A stretch of 64,000 nucleotides of DNA from Pelecanus crispus (taxonomy: Eukaryota; Chordata; Aves; Pelecaniformes; Pelecanidae): contig NC_134648.1 of NCBI RefSeq assembly GCF_030463565.1, forward strand, positions 47,368,346-47,432,345, given 5' to 3'. The position numbers were made by a program, and so were the translations under genes. Below the pieces are notes generated by a model. It saw only the letters and a program-made list of their open reading frames with translations, was not told the origin of the DNA and ran no database searches. Shown piece after piece: positions 9,572 to 23,300 of the stretch. Position 1 is the first letter of the stretch. Each line of letters opens with the position of its first letter.

Positions 9572-10860
9572 GACTCTTCCACTCCTAGTCCTGTGCAGTT
9601 TCTTACTCTTGCTTGTGTGATTTCTGGGCAAGGCAAGGCTTTTCCCTCCCTGCCTGCTTTCTAAAACTGGCTTGTGGTGGGGGAGAGCCTGTGTGCACCT
9701 CAATCCCTGCTCCTGTGAAGGTCCTCTTCTACTTCGTGGGACCTGGTGGGGACCATCTGCTTGGTGGAGCTCTGCAGGCCTGGCAGGGGCTGTGTCTTCC
9801 TGGTGAGAGGCCAGGACTTGCCTCCCGGATCGGCTGCAAGGCTGGGGATGATGCGGTGGGCACAGCTTTGTGATGGCAAGGATGTGGTGGCAATCTATGA
9901 GGTGTCAGCAGGTGGTCCTGCCCTGAAGTGGTGGTGCTGTACTGGGAGGCTGAAACCAGCTGCTTGCACCTCTGCCCTGCCAGCATCTTGGGATACAGGG
10001 CTATAGGGGTCCCTGCCTGCCCAGGCTCTGCTGGGGGTCTCCAAAAAGCCCTGTCTCCTTAATGCATGTGAGCTCCCCTGTGGTGTCTACCAGTGTGGCT
10101 GTGCAGGACTGAGCTGTAGGGGGTCTGTGGCTGGCTGCTACTGCTGAGGAGGGTGGTGACAACCGCAGTACCTGCTCTTATTTCCTACAAAGCTGCTGGG
10201 GGTCAGAGCACCCTACAAATGTGAAGGGAGGCCCTCTTGAGCCCTGTACCTGCAAGATCAGCCCCTGAGGCTGGGTCTAACAGCAGGGCTGAGTCTTGTC
10301 TTTCTTACCCTCCCTTTGCAGGGGGAATAGGGAACTTTAGTGACCTTGTTAGGAGTTGAGATGCAATAATGCCCTCCCCTCAGCCTTGCTTGCAAATAAC
10401 TTTTCTTTCTTCAGCGTGTCTGGGATCTCTCAGTCCCTGCTGCAGCCCAGTCCTGCTCCAGATGCAGTCTGGCTTCATTGACCACCAACCACTTAGGCAG
10501 AGGGGGACCTTTGCTAGAAAGCCCTGCTGAGCGCTCCTGGGCATCAACCTGCTTGAGAAAGGGGGGCTCAAGGTCATCCTGTGGGATCCTTGGGTCTGAA
10601 CTGTGTGGTGGGGCAGCCCCAGAGGAGCAGTGCTGAGCCAGTGGGGCATCTCTTCAGATACCACTTAGCTCCATGTCCTCAGTGCCAGTGGGTTCTCACC
10701 ACCACCCGATCACCCCAGCGCACCCTGTGCAGTCCCAGAGGAGGGGATCCGGGGCAGCGGGTGCCCCAGGGAGGGAGGCATGTGAGGAGCGGGGAGCTGC
10801 TGAGCAGCGCTGTGTGCTGCTGCAGAGAGCCCTGGGCACTGGAGCTCTGTGTGTCAGGAA

Positions 10861-10945
10861 GTAATTGGAGTAATTAGCTGCCAGGGACTTCTCACCAGCC
10901 AACTCCTCCAAGGGAGTAAGCTGGTAATTACTCCAGAATGATTAC
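10861..10945. promoter_or_regulatory. Candidate homeodomain-site cluster with inverted repeat
   Basis: GGAGTAATTA (10867-10876) and its exact reverse complement TAATTACTCC (10925-10934) flank 48 bases. A further TAATT lies at 10862-10866 and GATTACC at about 10940. TAATTA is the core recognised by many paired-type and LIM homeodomain proteins. Function as an enhancer is inference; no conservation data are available. Confidence 0.3.
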
Positions 10946-13900
10946 CCGTGTCCCCAAACTGCCAGAGGCTACAGATAGCTGCTTTCAGCGGCAGCAGTGG
11001 CTGCAGCAGTGGCTGTGAAGGTGGACGCAAGACCCCGAAGCGTGCCCTTCCTCGGCTGAGCCGAGGGAAGAAGCAGGGATGGTGGGTTTTCTGACTGTGG
11101 GTGCTAACACAGGCCATATTTGGGTGGCCCTGAGGCTGGGGCAGACCGTGCCTGGCAGCAGGGCAGCGGCTGGGGCATCCATTGGCATGGCACAGCATGG
11201 TGGGTGGCTGTCAGCTGCTGCTGGGGGCAGGTGGGCATCAGGAGAGCCTGGGGGAACCTCTGTGGTGGGAGGTACCCAATGCCCTGCAGGCTGGAGGGGT
11301 GGCTTCTCCTGCTTCCCATCACCCGACTCTCCCTGAACTGGGAGCGTTGCATGCCTCACACAGGGCTGTGGTTGCAGGATGAACCTCTCCCAGGTGCTGG
11401 CCTTGGGCTCTCTTCTCCTACCTTCCACCACCCCTTTGCAAGACATTTTTGAGGAGTGTGGTGAAGAGGTCTAGGTGTGATGGCTTTTCTGCCCTTAGCT
11501 GGATGCCTGGAAAATAATACTCATCCTTCTGGGGGATTTTACAAGTGCCTTTACATTTCTCCCTCCTCAAACCTTGACAGCAGCAGGGTCATGGTGGGTC
11601 TCTGCCAGTTGGGACTGCCTGAATGGTGTGTGCTTGTTATTTACTGATGTAGTTTGTGGCTGAGCAGAGTTTAATCGGGGGGGAAACTGTAGCACTTGAT
11701 TCATACCCATCACACTGCTCTTACATTGAGCTGGTGGTGGGAGATGAATTTGAGGTGGCCCCAGCTGCTCCACACTGCGCTGCTGGGCACTGGCAGATTA
11801 ATGTCTCCCTTTGCATGTGTGGAGTGAGGTTTAGCCCAGGTGCTACCCGAAATCCCTCTCAGGCGGGCACTTAAAAGCACCGACCCCCAGCAAAGACAGA
11901 GATGAAAAGGCAATTGAAATGCAGAGGCTGGGGGGCTGCAAAGCCTGTGGGGAACAGCCCCCCACCTGCCTGCAATTTAGGGCTCTGTTCTGCCACTAAC
12001 ACACCCCATCTGTGTCCGTGGGACGTGGTTTGCAGATGCAGGAGGTGGGTGGCAGAGCACAGCGTGGCCTGCCTGGATGCCATGCCATGGGCATGGTTTA
12101 GTATACCTAAGCAAAGCTTTGGGACGCTTAGCTGGTACATGTTAGCTCAAGCACTGCTTTGCCTCCAGATTTTGCATAAACTGGTGGTTTGTCAGTGCAA
12201 AGAGCAAATAGTGTTGGTCTTAAAAGCATCTCAAGGTAGCAAAAGGCTTGGGGTTTGCAAGACAGCTCCTGTGCTTTGCTAGGATTAGTGATGTAGCAGC
12301 GGCGGGAGGACAGAAAAGTCAGTGCCACCATTGTTCCTGAGCTGACAAGAACAAAAACAATTATCAAGAATATCTATGTGGGGAGGAAAGAAGATGAGGA
12401 GAAAAAGGAAAAAAGGGATCTTTGGGATCAGTCCTCTGAATAAGTCCCTCCACAGGTCTGGGCCGCAACTCGGCTTTTGAGACAAGAGTCCTTTTCCTCC
12501 TGGTGCCCCCAGAGTATTTGTGGGGAACCATCTGCCTCTATCTGGCAGGTTACAGCAGCCATGGCCAGGTCCCTGTTTTCCTACAGCCCTCTCTGCCTCC
12601 TTCCCATTAAAACCCATGTCTCATGTGCCGTGGCTGAAAATGTCTCCTGGAGTCCAGCTGTGGGCCACTGCTGCGTTGCTGTCGTCCTTCATGAGTATGT
12701 TTGCTGAACCAGTTTGCTCTCTAGATCATCACATCGGATCTGCCTTTTTCATGCTGGAGCAATGGCTCAGGCCTTTCCCTGGTCCCTGCCAGCTGAGGAG
12801 CTCCCTGCCTGCTGCAGCAATTCCTGCTGGGAACCCCTCATCGCATCTCCCTGCATTTCATCCCATCTCCACCCCTCCTGCCTTCAAGGCAGCCCAGTTT
12901 CTTTACTCTTCTTCTGTATTTCCAAACCCTCCTGATTTTGCCTTATTAGCAAATGGCACCAAGGCACCCTTCCTTCCTATGCTGACTTGCTAGTGAAAAT
13001 ACAGAAGATCAGTCCTCATATGGATCCTCAAGGATTTTGCCCTCCAGCCCAATGGATCTTCTAAAATATTAATAACCTGTTAATACCCATCTTAGCTTTC
13101 TTGAACCAGCCCCCACCTGACAACTGTCAGTGTGGCTCCATCCCAGGGGGTTGGCCAAGGTCCAGATGCAGCGTTCCCTGCCTTTCCTCTTCTACAAAAC
13201 AAGTAAGCTGATGTGTAATGCTAATTTAGCACAGTCAACATCTGGAAAGTGACAGAGTTTTGGAGAAAATACTCAGATATGAAAGCACTTCAGGAAGGAA
13301 AAACTTCCATCTTTCTAGCCTAATACTGTCAAGAGTTTACTGCCTGTGCCTAGACTTTGATATATTACTTTGAGGATGGCATTTTAGGCAGATAGTGCAT
13401 TTATTTGCATTTCATTTCTCCTTCACTGGCTGCTTCTATTGCCCCTCTCCCCATCCCTCTTCCATCGCTTCAGTACCCACAGCACTGGGGGAAGGTAGGA
13501 GAGTGGTTGGAGGGATGGATACCCCCCGTCAAACTCAGATGTTTGAGGATAAAGTGATCTATCTTCCTAGCACTTCTGCAGCTGTGTGAGTCCAGACTCA
13601 TGCAGGGGGCAGGCAGGGAGCCTGCCTGTGCAGTGGGAAGGACCCCTTGCCAGGAGAAGGCAGCACTCTGACTGCGCTCTGACTTCCACAAGACACTGGG
13701 TTTGGTCCTGCCTGACATTTTGATTGAGCAACAAGATTGATTTAAAAACGAAGCCAGCGAACACTGAACAGATTATAAACCAGTTAAGCGCCATGTCTCA
13801 AGTAAAGACGGATCTCCTGTGGAGCTGGGGGATTTCTACTGGGAAGCCTCCAAAAGGCTCCCAAGGATGGGAGCGAGCTGAGCACAGCCCTGCAGCCAGA

Positions 13901-16900
13901 AAAGCTCCTGAGCAGAAATGGGGGGGCAGAAGGGGTGTGTTGTCTGTGTCCAGCACTAGAGCAGTTGCAGGACATCACGGCATTTTTGGAAGTGAATAAT
14001 CTGGAAAAACCCAGATGAGCCGGGGAGCTTCATAGAGGAGAAGCGGTGGGGAAGATGTGCCCTACAGGGAGAGAGCCCAGCAGCTCAGCTTCTTCAAGGC
14101 AGCAGAGATGACAGCGTGGGGAAAGGGAGCTGGGCAGACCTTGGTGGCACCAGGGCCGAGGCTGGCAGCAGAAAGGAGCCCAACACACATGGGACTTAAG
14201 CAGCGCATTTCAAATATCAATGGAAATCAGCCATGTGAACCGCTTCCCGAAGGCCTGGGTGGTTTCTTCTTTTGCTTGCTGAGAAAAGGAGGTGGAAAAA
14301 TCCCAGCCACGTGGAGTGGGGTGGGGTGGGGGGAGAAGAGAGGCTCCTCCACCAGCTACACACAAGCCCATGTCCCAGTCCCATCCTGCTCTCTGGCACA
14401 GCTGGAGAGGCAGCACCAGCTCCTCTGCTCGGGGGAGCTTGGCCCAAGGGGACCTCCTGCCCATTTCGGGTGGGGGGACACAGGCCCTGTCTGGCCGAGG
14501 AGCTCACAAGTCAGGTGCTTCTGGCACATGTTAGTGTCTTGAGTCTCCAAAGACCCCAAAGTATGACTTGTGAGGATATTAAAATTGCATTTTTAAGATA
14601 TGCCTTCTAAAGGGCAGCTGTGGTTCCCTTGCAAAGCCCTTGGCTCTGAGGTGCAGCCCGGACACCAACTACAGCAAAACTGAGGTCAGCTCAGAGGAGC
14701 AGTACCTCTGCAGACATGGTGCCCAAACATCCCAGTGCCTGCACACTGTGGGGACGTGGAGAGGGAGGGTGGGGAGGGGGCTGTGCAGGGGTAGAGCCCC
14801 TCTGTGCCACAGTGGGGAGAGATGCTCATGATGACAGAGCTGATGACAGAGTGATGCTAACACTCTCTGGTGCGTCACCTTCACTAACCAACCCCTCCTG
14901 TGGCATCACAGCAAGGCCCATGGATCACCACAGGCCATGGGGAGATCTGCCTTGTCCCCAGCAAGGTGTCCCCACCTAGTGCTCTGTCCCCTCTCGGCAC
15001 CACTTGTTCTCCTGCTCCACGGGGACAGCTCGGCCCCACTAGTGAGTTCCTGCACGTGTGGCTACTGGAGGCTGCGGAAGAGGGAGCTGGTGTCTGTCTG
15101 CGGGGGGAGGAGAGGTAATGAGCCTTCTGATTTCACAGCAGCTGATGCCTTAGTGATGGCTCTTAATTGGCTTCTCTCTGCAAAAATCCTCTCCTGCCAG
15201 CCCCAGGAGGGTTGGCATTGCCACAGGCTGTGCCTCCCCATGCTCTCTCTGCTGCAGGCTGTTTTTAGGGAGAAAGGAGAAAGGATAAGCTAGGCCAAGA
15301 GATGCACTGATAAATGCTTTTTAAAATTTTTTTTGGACAGGAATAGAAAATTTGCCCTGTCTCAGATAATTAGCTATTTCCTTACTGGATTGCTGTGAAG
15401 GGAAAACGCTGACTGTGCCACTAAGTGAGGCAAAGGACTTACTCCACTTTCATTTTCCTGTGTCTGTTTTCTCGCCAGCCTCCATAGGACAGATGGGGGG
15501 AGAATCGAGGCGTTTCTGCCTCCCCAGCACTGATTGCAATCCCACCCCACCAACGGGCACTGTTCGGAGAGCAGGTGGTAGCTTTGCCTCTGCAAGGGGC
15601 TGCGTCCTCCCAGGTAGATGAAGGTTCTGGGAGCGCAGCAGGAAGGATGCTCCGCGTCCTGCCCCAGTGGTTTCCACATCACCCGCCTCAGGGATGACCC
15701 AGAGGAGAGGCAGGTTGGCTGGGAGGATGCGGGAGGACCCATACCCCAGTGGATCCTTTCAGCCAGGGACAGGGTCCCGCAGGGGTCTTCTGTCCCCCAC
15801 AAACCGCACCAGCTTCTTTTCCCTTCTCCTCCATCCTCTTGCTTTATCCCTGTGGGAAAAGGAGTGAGATCCAGCAAAGCCCCATCCCCACATCCCTTGT
15901 CATCACTCCCCAGCCCTAGTCTGCAGCCAGTGGCCCTGTTTTGGCATGCCACAGCACTTGCTGAGGGGCGAGCGGCGTGAGCAGAGCTGGGGGAAGCAGG
16001 CGGTGGCTCAGATGCGTTGGTTGCTCAGATCTGCGGCCAAGGCGCCGGTGCTTTTTTCCTCGGCAGCTTTCTTCCTGACTGCGTCCCAGAAGGAGGCAGG
16101 ATTCAAAGGCCACCCCCACCCTTGTCACAGGCTCCAATCCACCCCATCCTTAGCTGCTTCTGAAGAGAAATGCCCACCGGGAAGTGCTCACCTTGATGTT
16201 GTGGAAGTTACGAAAGGAGCCCAAGCTGGAACACAACATGTTTTCCACTGCTGGGAAAAGAAACCAAAGCCCAGCGCACCTCAGACAGCACTGCCCTGAG
16301 GTCCTGGCTGACCAAGGAGCATCTCCAGGGCAGGGGAGGGATGGAGGGGATGCTCAGCCAGCTGTGGGGAGCAGGGCTTGACTTGGTCCCCAGGGTCTTC
16401 TCCTCACAGCAGGGAGGACATCTGGGACACCTGGTGATGGCACTTCTTGCAACCCAAAAGCTGCCCAGCATGTGAGATGAGAGAGGGTTGTTTGGGCACA
16501 GGCACGGGGAGAGGGGCAGGGGATGGGCTTTCTGGTGACTTTCTGTATCTGTCTCTTGGTGTCACTGGCTTAGGGTGAGGGCTGGGGGTGCTGGTGGGGC
16601 CATGGGGCCAGGGCAGGGGCATTTGGGGAGCAGTGGGCAGGAGGGCCATGGGACAGAGCTGCTGGGGCCAGGGGGTTGCAGGACCGTGCCTGTGCTGGGG
16701 CTGCCAGACAGCATCTGCATTCGCAGGGACAGGTACCTGCAGCCCACTGGCGAGGAACTCAGTCACAAATAGATGTCCTAATTATGGATAATGAGTTACT
16801 CATGAATGGAGAAGGGGGGGGCTTGTTCTGATATATTATGGGACTCTTCAGCACCTCTTGTGATTATTTTTTAGAAAGCTCTGAGGTGCGGGGAAGGACA

Positions 16901-17323
16901 GCAGGTTGCGGTGTACACCCTTGTAGGACATCACTATTTAACCAACCCTCCTCCACCCCCAGCTCAGAGAACCCCAAATCCTCCCCTGCCAGCCACCAGG
17001 AATCCCACTCCACTGCCCCTCTGCACGGGCACAGGGCATCTCTGCACTCCGTGCCCTGCACATCACCTCCCACAGCTGCAACCTGCCTGGGCCTCCTGCG
17101 CTCCCTTCTCCTGTCTGGGCTAGACCTGTTGCCAGGCCAGAACTCAAGGCTATTCCTCCTTTGCCCCAGATTTCTGAGTATCCCCTGTGGGATCAGGACC
17201 ATTATGGAGCTCTGCTGTGGGGCTGGGGGTCTTGGGTGGGAGATGGACCCCTCCTCTGGGAGGACAGGAGGGAGGGAGTGAAGAGTCACCTCTTCCACAC
17301 CCACTGGTAGGGTTTAGTTTAAC

Positions 17324-17338
17324 TTTTTTTTTTTTTTT
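17324..17338. repeat. Poly-T run (15)
   Basis: Homopolymer run of T. It lies in the intergenic region and could be the tail of an old minus-strand retroelement, though no body is recognisable beside it. Confidence 0.85.
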
Positions 17339-17583
17339 AAGCTCGATCAAATTTCTGGAGCTTGTGTCTTCCCCAACTGCTTTGCCTTGTTGCCTTTTTG
17401 CTTCCTTCCCTTCTGCTCAGGTGGCTGCAGCAGACGCTGTGAGTCTATAAGTTGTTATTCAGCAGCAGTCTCCATGCTGGTCCTCGGATTTCAATTTCCA
17501 CATGTTTCCCTTCAGGCTGTTTCCAACTAATTTCTTCATTTGCATAATGCCCCCCTTAGGGATGCTCTGGCACAGCCCCTTCC

Positions 17584-17606
17584 CCGCCCCCCCCCTCCCC
17601 CCCCAC
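17584..17606. repeat. C-rich low-complexity run
   Basis: Nearly uninterrupted run of C broken by single G, T and A bases. Confidence 0.8.
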
Positions 17607-18304
17607 CTTTGACAAGATCATCAGAGATTCAGGCTGTTAGCGGAAAACACTTTAATTCTGTTGGCCCTTTAGCCCAGTCCTTATCCATGCGTCTCCAATT
17701 AAAAAAAGACTAAGAGGCAGGTTGGGGTGCAGGGGGATGGGGTGCCCATGAGGAGTGGGCTGGGGGCTGCTGGCCCCCTACCCATGGCAGCTTCTGGAGG
17801 GAACCAGCCGGCAGAATTACAAATTCGGAGGCAAACGCAGTTTCTCATGGCTGATTCTGGTCCAGCAAGCCCCAATGGTTTTGTCTGGACCAGAATTGGT
17901 GGGGATGCTCCCACCCCTGCCCCCCAACAGCCAGCCAACCCCTGTCAGGGGTTGCTCAGGGGGGAGAGGCGGGGAGGGCTTTAGCTGGGACAGCATTGAG
18001 CTGGGGGGGCGGTGGGTCTGGTCGCCCCTGCTGCATGGGCACCCACGGACATCCCCGCTCCTGTCCTGCTTGGTTATTTGGAGGGATGGATGCCCAGGAA
18101 GGCTGAGCACATGCAGGAGAGGGGAATGAAAATCATCCCTCGGATGCTGGGTGAGGGTGCTCCTCATCTCTCCTAAGCCACCTCATCTCTTCAGGACACC
18201 CCAGTCCTTCCCTGCAAACTCGGTCTCTCTCTGTCCACCATCAGAAGTAAGACCTGCTTATTCCCTCCTGATGTTTGTATTCTTCTGCCCCTCTTCGAGC
18301 ACAT

Positions 18305-20201
18305 TTTATTTTATGCTTCTACTACGCACAGAGCAGCCTGAACATATGCGATGCTCCAGTCTCTCTCTCTCTCTCTCCTTAATTCTTGTCCATCTACACA
18401 TGGCAAAAAGCCTACATTACCATCCCGTTCCCAGTGCTAGCTGCTCGCTGTGATCTACATTGCAGTACGTCTCCCTCTGAGTTACCCAGACACCAGCTGG
18501 ATTATAACTTCCTTCGGGAACTGCATAAACACCTCCAGGCTTAAGTGAGCTCAGCACTCCTGCAAAGCTCACCTGTTCGCTAGCCAGCTCCATGTCCTTA
18601 TAAACAGTCTTTTTTCCTGCTTTTTTTATTAGCTCTTCCATGTTATAAAACATAATGGGAACTTTCAGACCAGCTTCTGAACAGGTCTCTGATGTGCTTC
18701 TCTCTTTTATGGCTCAAGTACAACAGCAATTGCAGACATTAACATGCTTCTTTAGGATGAAATGTACATTTGAATGGCACCCAGTTGGAGGAACATGCTG
18801 CGCCTCTTGCAGAGCTGGCTGCAGCCTGCCCAGAAACCCCAGGAAGCGTGTGATGGGCACCCAGAGTCTGCCTGCAGCCCCCTGTGCGTGGGGGAAGGAG
18901 GCGGCCAGGGGAGCCATGGCCATGGCGAGGGAGGGTCAAGGTGGATGCTGGGGAGCTGGGGTGAGGCAGGCCCTTTTAACGCCAGCCCTTTGGGGCAGTC
19001 ACTGCCTTCACACCCACCTCTGAAGCACTTGATGTGTCGCTGACAGTATATGAATTAGCAAAAGTAAGATGTAAGCCGGGATGCGTGGGATTTCCTTGTC
19101 AGCAGAGGCTTTTGGATGAACGGAGATCCCCCTCTCCGAGGCATGGGAAGAAGTGTGTTGGGGTCACCCCCTGCATCTCAGGCTCTCTCCAAGTCTTCCC
19201 CCTCTCTGGATCTCATCCCCTTGCAAACAGCACTCCCACCCCAGGCTCTGCGTGTCATGTCAGCCTTTTCTTTCTGTCCCTCTTTGCGTGCAGGGCCCTG
19301 ATCTAGTGCCAAGAGTGGAGTCCTTCAGGCCCCCACCCCTCCCAGGTTGCTTCTTGGGTAGAAATTGCCATTACAAGTCTTTTCAGGGCCCAGCACTGTG
19401 GGATGCCAACCTTACGGGGGGATCCAACTTGCAATTATCATGGCAGTCATTATTAACGCTGAGAAAACCTTGCTGTCTTTGCCAGCTTGCTCCAACGATG
19501 GGAGTGACAGTGTGCAGCCACCAGCCTGCCTTCCTCCTTGTTTCTGATCTGGGATGGGCCAGTGACTGGGATGTTCTCCCATGGATCAGGGGTCTGTCTG
19601 CAGAGGGTGGAGAGCATGCCCTTCAGTCATGTCCATGCTGTGTCCTCCTACTTCGCTGCAGCTGAGGGGCCAGGTGCCACCCCGTGGCACTGAAATGAGA
19701 AAGTTGTCCCCATCATGGGAGTCTGGACACCCCACCAAGGACCCTGGCCTCCCAGAAGAAAGGGCGGTCGTTCCCCAGCACCATATCCCCTCTCCTCCCT
19801 GCGTGCCCCCTTCATGGGCCAAGCCTGGGCACCAGCAGTGGATTTCCTGGCTGCAGGGCTGGGAGGGGAAGCCGTGGCCCTGGCGCAGGGGTGGTGGCAC
19901 CAGCCCAGCAGCAGCACGCAGTGTCTCTCCTGCATGTCTTCCACCAGGCAAACGTGCTCCTCCTGGTCCCAGCAGCCAGGCCGGTGCCCAATTCCCGGCT
20001 GTCGGATGGTGGCACCCCACAGCCTTGGGGAGAATGGGGGTCTACTGTTTGTCTGAAAGGGGACAGAGCCTGCGCAGGGCATCCAAGCCAGGGTCCTGCC
20101 GTGCAAGCAGCCCTTGCAGGCACTGGCGCCCTGTGCTCCGCAGGAGACCTCAATCCCAGGAGGGCCGGCAGCTGGCGCCGGTGCTGACGTGCAGGTGGCA
20201 G
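18305..20201 (-). other. Probable SYNDIG1L 3' UTR (extent uncertain)
   Basis: No other gene intervenes between the SYNDIG1L stop codon at 20202 and two minus-strand AATAAA signals, TTTATT on the + strand at 18625-18630 and 18305-18310. A 3' UTR of 1.6-1.9 kb is plausible for this gene, but either signal may be unused. The + strand frames in 19.1-20.3 kb have biased composition and are not taken as genes. Confidence 0.4.
18360..18378. repeat. (CT)n microsatellite
   Basis: About nine tandem CT units. If the longer SYNDIG1L 3' end is used, this lies just inside the transcript as (AG)n. Confidence 0.9.
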
Positions 20202-20360
20202 CTATACGTGGCCCCCTTTGGAGAGATAGGCGATCAGCGCTACCACCACGCCGACGTACACTCCTGTGCCGATGGTTATGGAGAGCGCAGCGAGGAAGAG
20301 TGCTCGTCGGGAAGCTGAACTGGCCAGATGGAAATCTCCTTTGGAGACAGCCTTGCTGGT
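20202..20360 (-). CDS. SYNDIG1L: SYNDIG1L last coding exon
   Basis: This exon has 52 codons plus a TAG stop (residues 190-241) after the CTTCCAG acceptor. It encodes the [10 protein letters not shown] loop and the second membrane segment ([17 protein letters not shown]), ending in SKGGHV, a short tail presumed extracellular or luminal. Confidence 0.95.
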   Translation of the reverse strand, partial: TSKAVSKGDFHLASSASRRALFLAALSITIGTGVYVGVVVALIAYLSKGGHV

Positions 20361-23300
20361 CTGGAAGGAGAAGAAACGCTCATTGCTCACAGCCCTACTG
20401 ACCTGGCCTTTTAGCCTTCGTGCAGCCATTTCACTACTGAGTCAGCCCACCTTCCCAAGTCACTGCATCCCATGAAGGCTGGGGACAGACAGCAAGGCGT
20501 CCGTCAGTCCAGGGAAGCTCAGCACAGCAATGCCACCTACACACATTTCCCTGTGGATTTTGCCTCCAAGGGAAGCATGGGCTTTGGCTGTTTGTCTGAA
20601 AGCCCCAGCCATCTGGGTGCTCAGCCAGAGCTGTGAGTGGGCGGCTGGACCCTCGTAAGCCCAGGCAAACAGTCGGTGCACAGGGGCGATGGCTGCGTGG
20701 TACCAACTAGATACAAATATACCCTATACATGTATATAAAAAGTGCTGACTAGTCTCAGGGAGCTGACTCCAGACAGCACAGCCCCTTGGTCTGGTTGTG
20801 CTGCCACTTGATTTTGCCTACATGGGGTTTTTGGTTGAAGCCTATTTGCCACAGAAGGGCTGATGGAGCCAGCGATGGAGGCAAATGTGGGTGTTGGCTC
20901 TCTGGGCTGGCGCCTTCCAGCTTCCCTGAGTGCTCAGGGCACATTCAGAGCTACTGTTAGTATTACCTACTATTTGTGTTTGAGTTGCCATGTGGAGATG
21001 AGGGCACCCACTGTGCACAGACACCGAATAAAGAGATTGTCCTTGCCTCAGCGAGTGAACAAAAGCGGTAGTTATAGCAAATGGAGCTAAATTTAAATTG
21101 CACCAAGTACGTCATCACGTGGAGAGCGCACCATGCTACCCTACACCACGTGGAAAAATGTGAAATCATCCACTCCTCGGGGTCCTAATCAGTTAAAACT
21201 TCCCCTGCCTCTCACCGCCTCTGTGCCAGGTACTCATGTTATATACTTTTTCCATTTCTGTTTCTATCATCTTGATTTAACTTCTTAATGCCTCCCCCCC
21301 ATCTATTCTTGGTACAGCAGCATCTGTGCAAACGTAGAGTAAATCCCCTGGCTCTGCATGAATTATTCTGGGTCAAGAGTGATGTAAGTGAGCTCAGGCT
21401 CTGGGCTAAGCCCTCGAGAAGGCAGCAGCTCCTCTGAGCTGGTGTAGCCCGAAGGCCACCGCCCTCTCTAGCCTCTGCCAGCCTGGTGTTGGCTCACACA
21501 GCTTAGCCAATGCATGCCAGAAACAAGTGCAATGGGAGAGCTGTAGTGTGATATGGAGACCAGGCTCCCTGTTGAGTCCGGTCCCCAGAACAGCCTGACT
21601 CCCAGGGCATGAGCTGTCTTGGACTGGGTCATGGTGTTGGACCTCGGCACTACTGGAGAATGGGAAGGCAGGTGGGAAAATGCCATTTTCCTGAGCCTGG
21701 GTGGAGGGTGAGAATTTGGGCAAGGGGCCAAGGGGAGCCCCAGTTCCCTAAATAAGACCCGAAAGACCCAAAGGAAAAGCCTGACCTCCAGTAACCCACA
21801 CAAGAGCTGGAGGGCTTGCAACCCCACAGCAGTTGTGGAGATATCCAGGAGCCAGGAGCACCCCCTCAGCCCTCAGGGGTCTGGGCATGGCAGAGATGAG
21901 CCTTAGAGCCAGAAAGGTGCTTGGTCCCCTGAGAAGGCTGCTGTGGTTTGCAGGGCCCTTGCTCCAGCACTCAGTGCACGCAGGCAAGCAAAGGGATCTC
22001 TTACCCCTTGGGAGAAGTAGAAGGCAGCAATCCCCAGGGGCCAGAAGCAGCACAGCATGGAGAAAAGGGCCAAGCCCAGGTGGTCCCGGGGGGGAAGCAT
22101 CAGGAAATGATCCTCGCTTTCGCTGTCGCTGGAGGAGTCGCTCTGCAAAACCAGATGGATTCAGCACATGCCCACCTCCCCGCACTGCCCTGAAGGCTGT
22201 GTCTCAACCTCTCTCCTCCCAGCTCCTGCTCTCTTCTGGTCCCATCACATATTCTCACATGTTTTCCCACCTGCAAATTCAAGGACTGAGTTTCTAAAAT
22301 ATTTTAGCCTCCTCAGCCCAGTTTGATAAGAAAAAATGTAGCTCAGCAAATTCAGGAGTGGAGTGGCTTCTCGGCTCCCTGCCAGAGCAAATGCTGAGCT
22401 CGCTTGCTGGGGGTCTGGGATTTCCCTGGGAGATAGATAGTCTTAAACTGAAATATCTTGAGCTTTGGCAGAACTGGCTGTTTGTCAGCTTAAACAAACT
22501 TAAACAAAGTGCCTTATCCCCATTAGGGACTAGGAGATCAATATCCTGCTAAACTAATTTAGCAAGTGAGGGAAAGCGGTTGAATTGGAGCCTCCATCAC
22601 AGGGGTGACGTGTCCTGTCCCCTTAGTGAGCACATTGCTCAGAGCAGCCGCCGTCAGCCCTCCTGCCTTTGGGCACTGCTTGGCCAGCCACAGACCGGCC
22701 TGGAAGTGATGTGTCTTGGTGGGGAAGGCATGTAGACACGGGGACATCCCTGCTGCCCTCTGAAAAGGCCCCGCCACCGGTACTGAAAGCAGCAGAGCTG
22801 TGCTGGGTCATCAGACATCAGCTCCAGCAGGCTCCGAGGACCTGCTCCTATCTCTCAAGATCCTGGGATGATGTTCCCAACCTCTGCACCACCACTCGAG
22901 CCATGGTGGGGCACAGAGCACAGCATGAGGCTGCTTTGCCAGCTCTCATTCTTCCTTTGCAAGATTCATCCGGTCTTTATATACTAAGCTTTCTCTTGGC
23001 TGCTGCCGTCAGGCATGTAAATTTTGCTGTTATGCAAGGATTGCTATTTCCCATTAGCTCGAGTGACACAGCAGCAGCAGGCTGCCCTTGTCAAGGGGTC
23101 CCCATATCCCAAGGCTCCTGCAGAGACTGCCCCACCTCCCCTTTGCTCCCAGCGGCCGTGCAGCCAGGCTGCCCTCAGGGAAGCTGACCTCCTTCTGAGG
23201 TCTTTGGTGAGGAAAAGGGAACAGAAATGATAAGGAGGAAGAAGAAATATTGGGTGCACAGGGAGAGGCTGGTGAGGCAGGAGATGGTAGGGTCTGGGGG

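Larger units (their letters stand above)
8617..9590 (+). other. VRTN 3' UTR
   Basis: Non-coding sequence runs from the TGA stop at 8614-8616 to about 20 bases beyond the second polyadenylation signal. It includes a T/G-rich stretch (8705-8745). GT-rich sequence suitable as a cleavage downstream element follows at about 9590-9625. The exact cleavage site is an estimate. Confidence 0.65.
9592..18300. other. Intergenic, between convergent VRTN and SYNDIG1L
   Basis: About 8.7 kb separates the two 3' ends. No reading frame in it resembles a known protein. It contains a homeodomain-site cluster with an inverted repeat (10861-10945), AT-rich stretches (13000-13420), a T run at 17324-17338 and a C-rich run near 17584-17606. 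Otherwise nothing is identified. Confidence 0.6.

Noticed and set aside
19581-20318. 245-residue + strand frame overlapping the last SYNDIG1L exon
   Set aside because: It is antisense to a verified coding exon and its 3' UTR, with no domain similarity.
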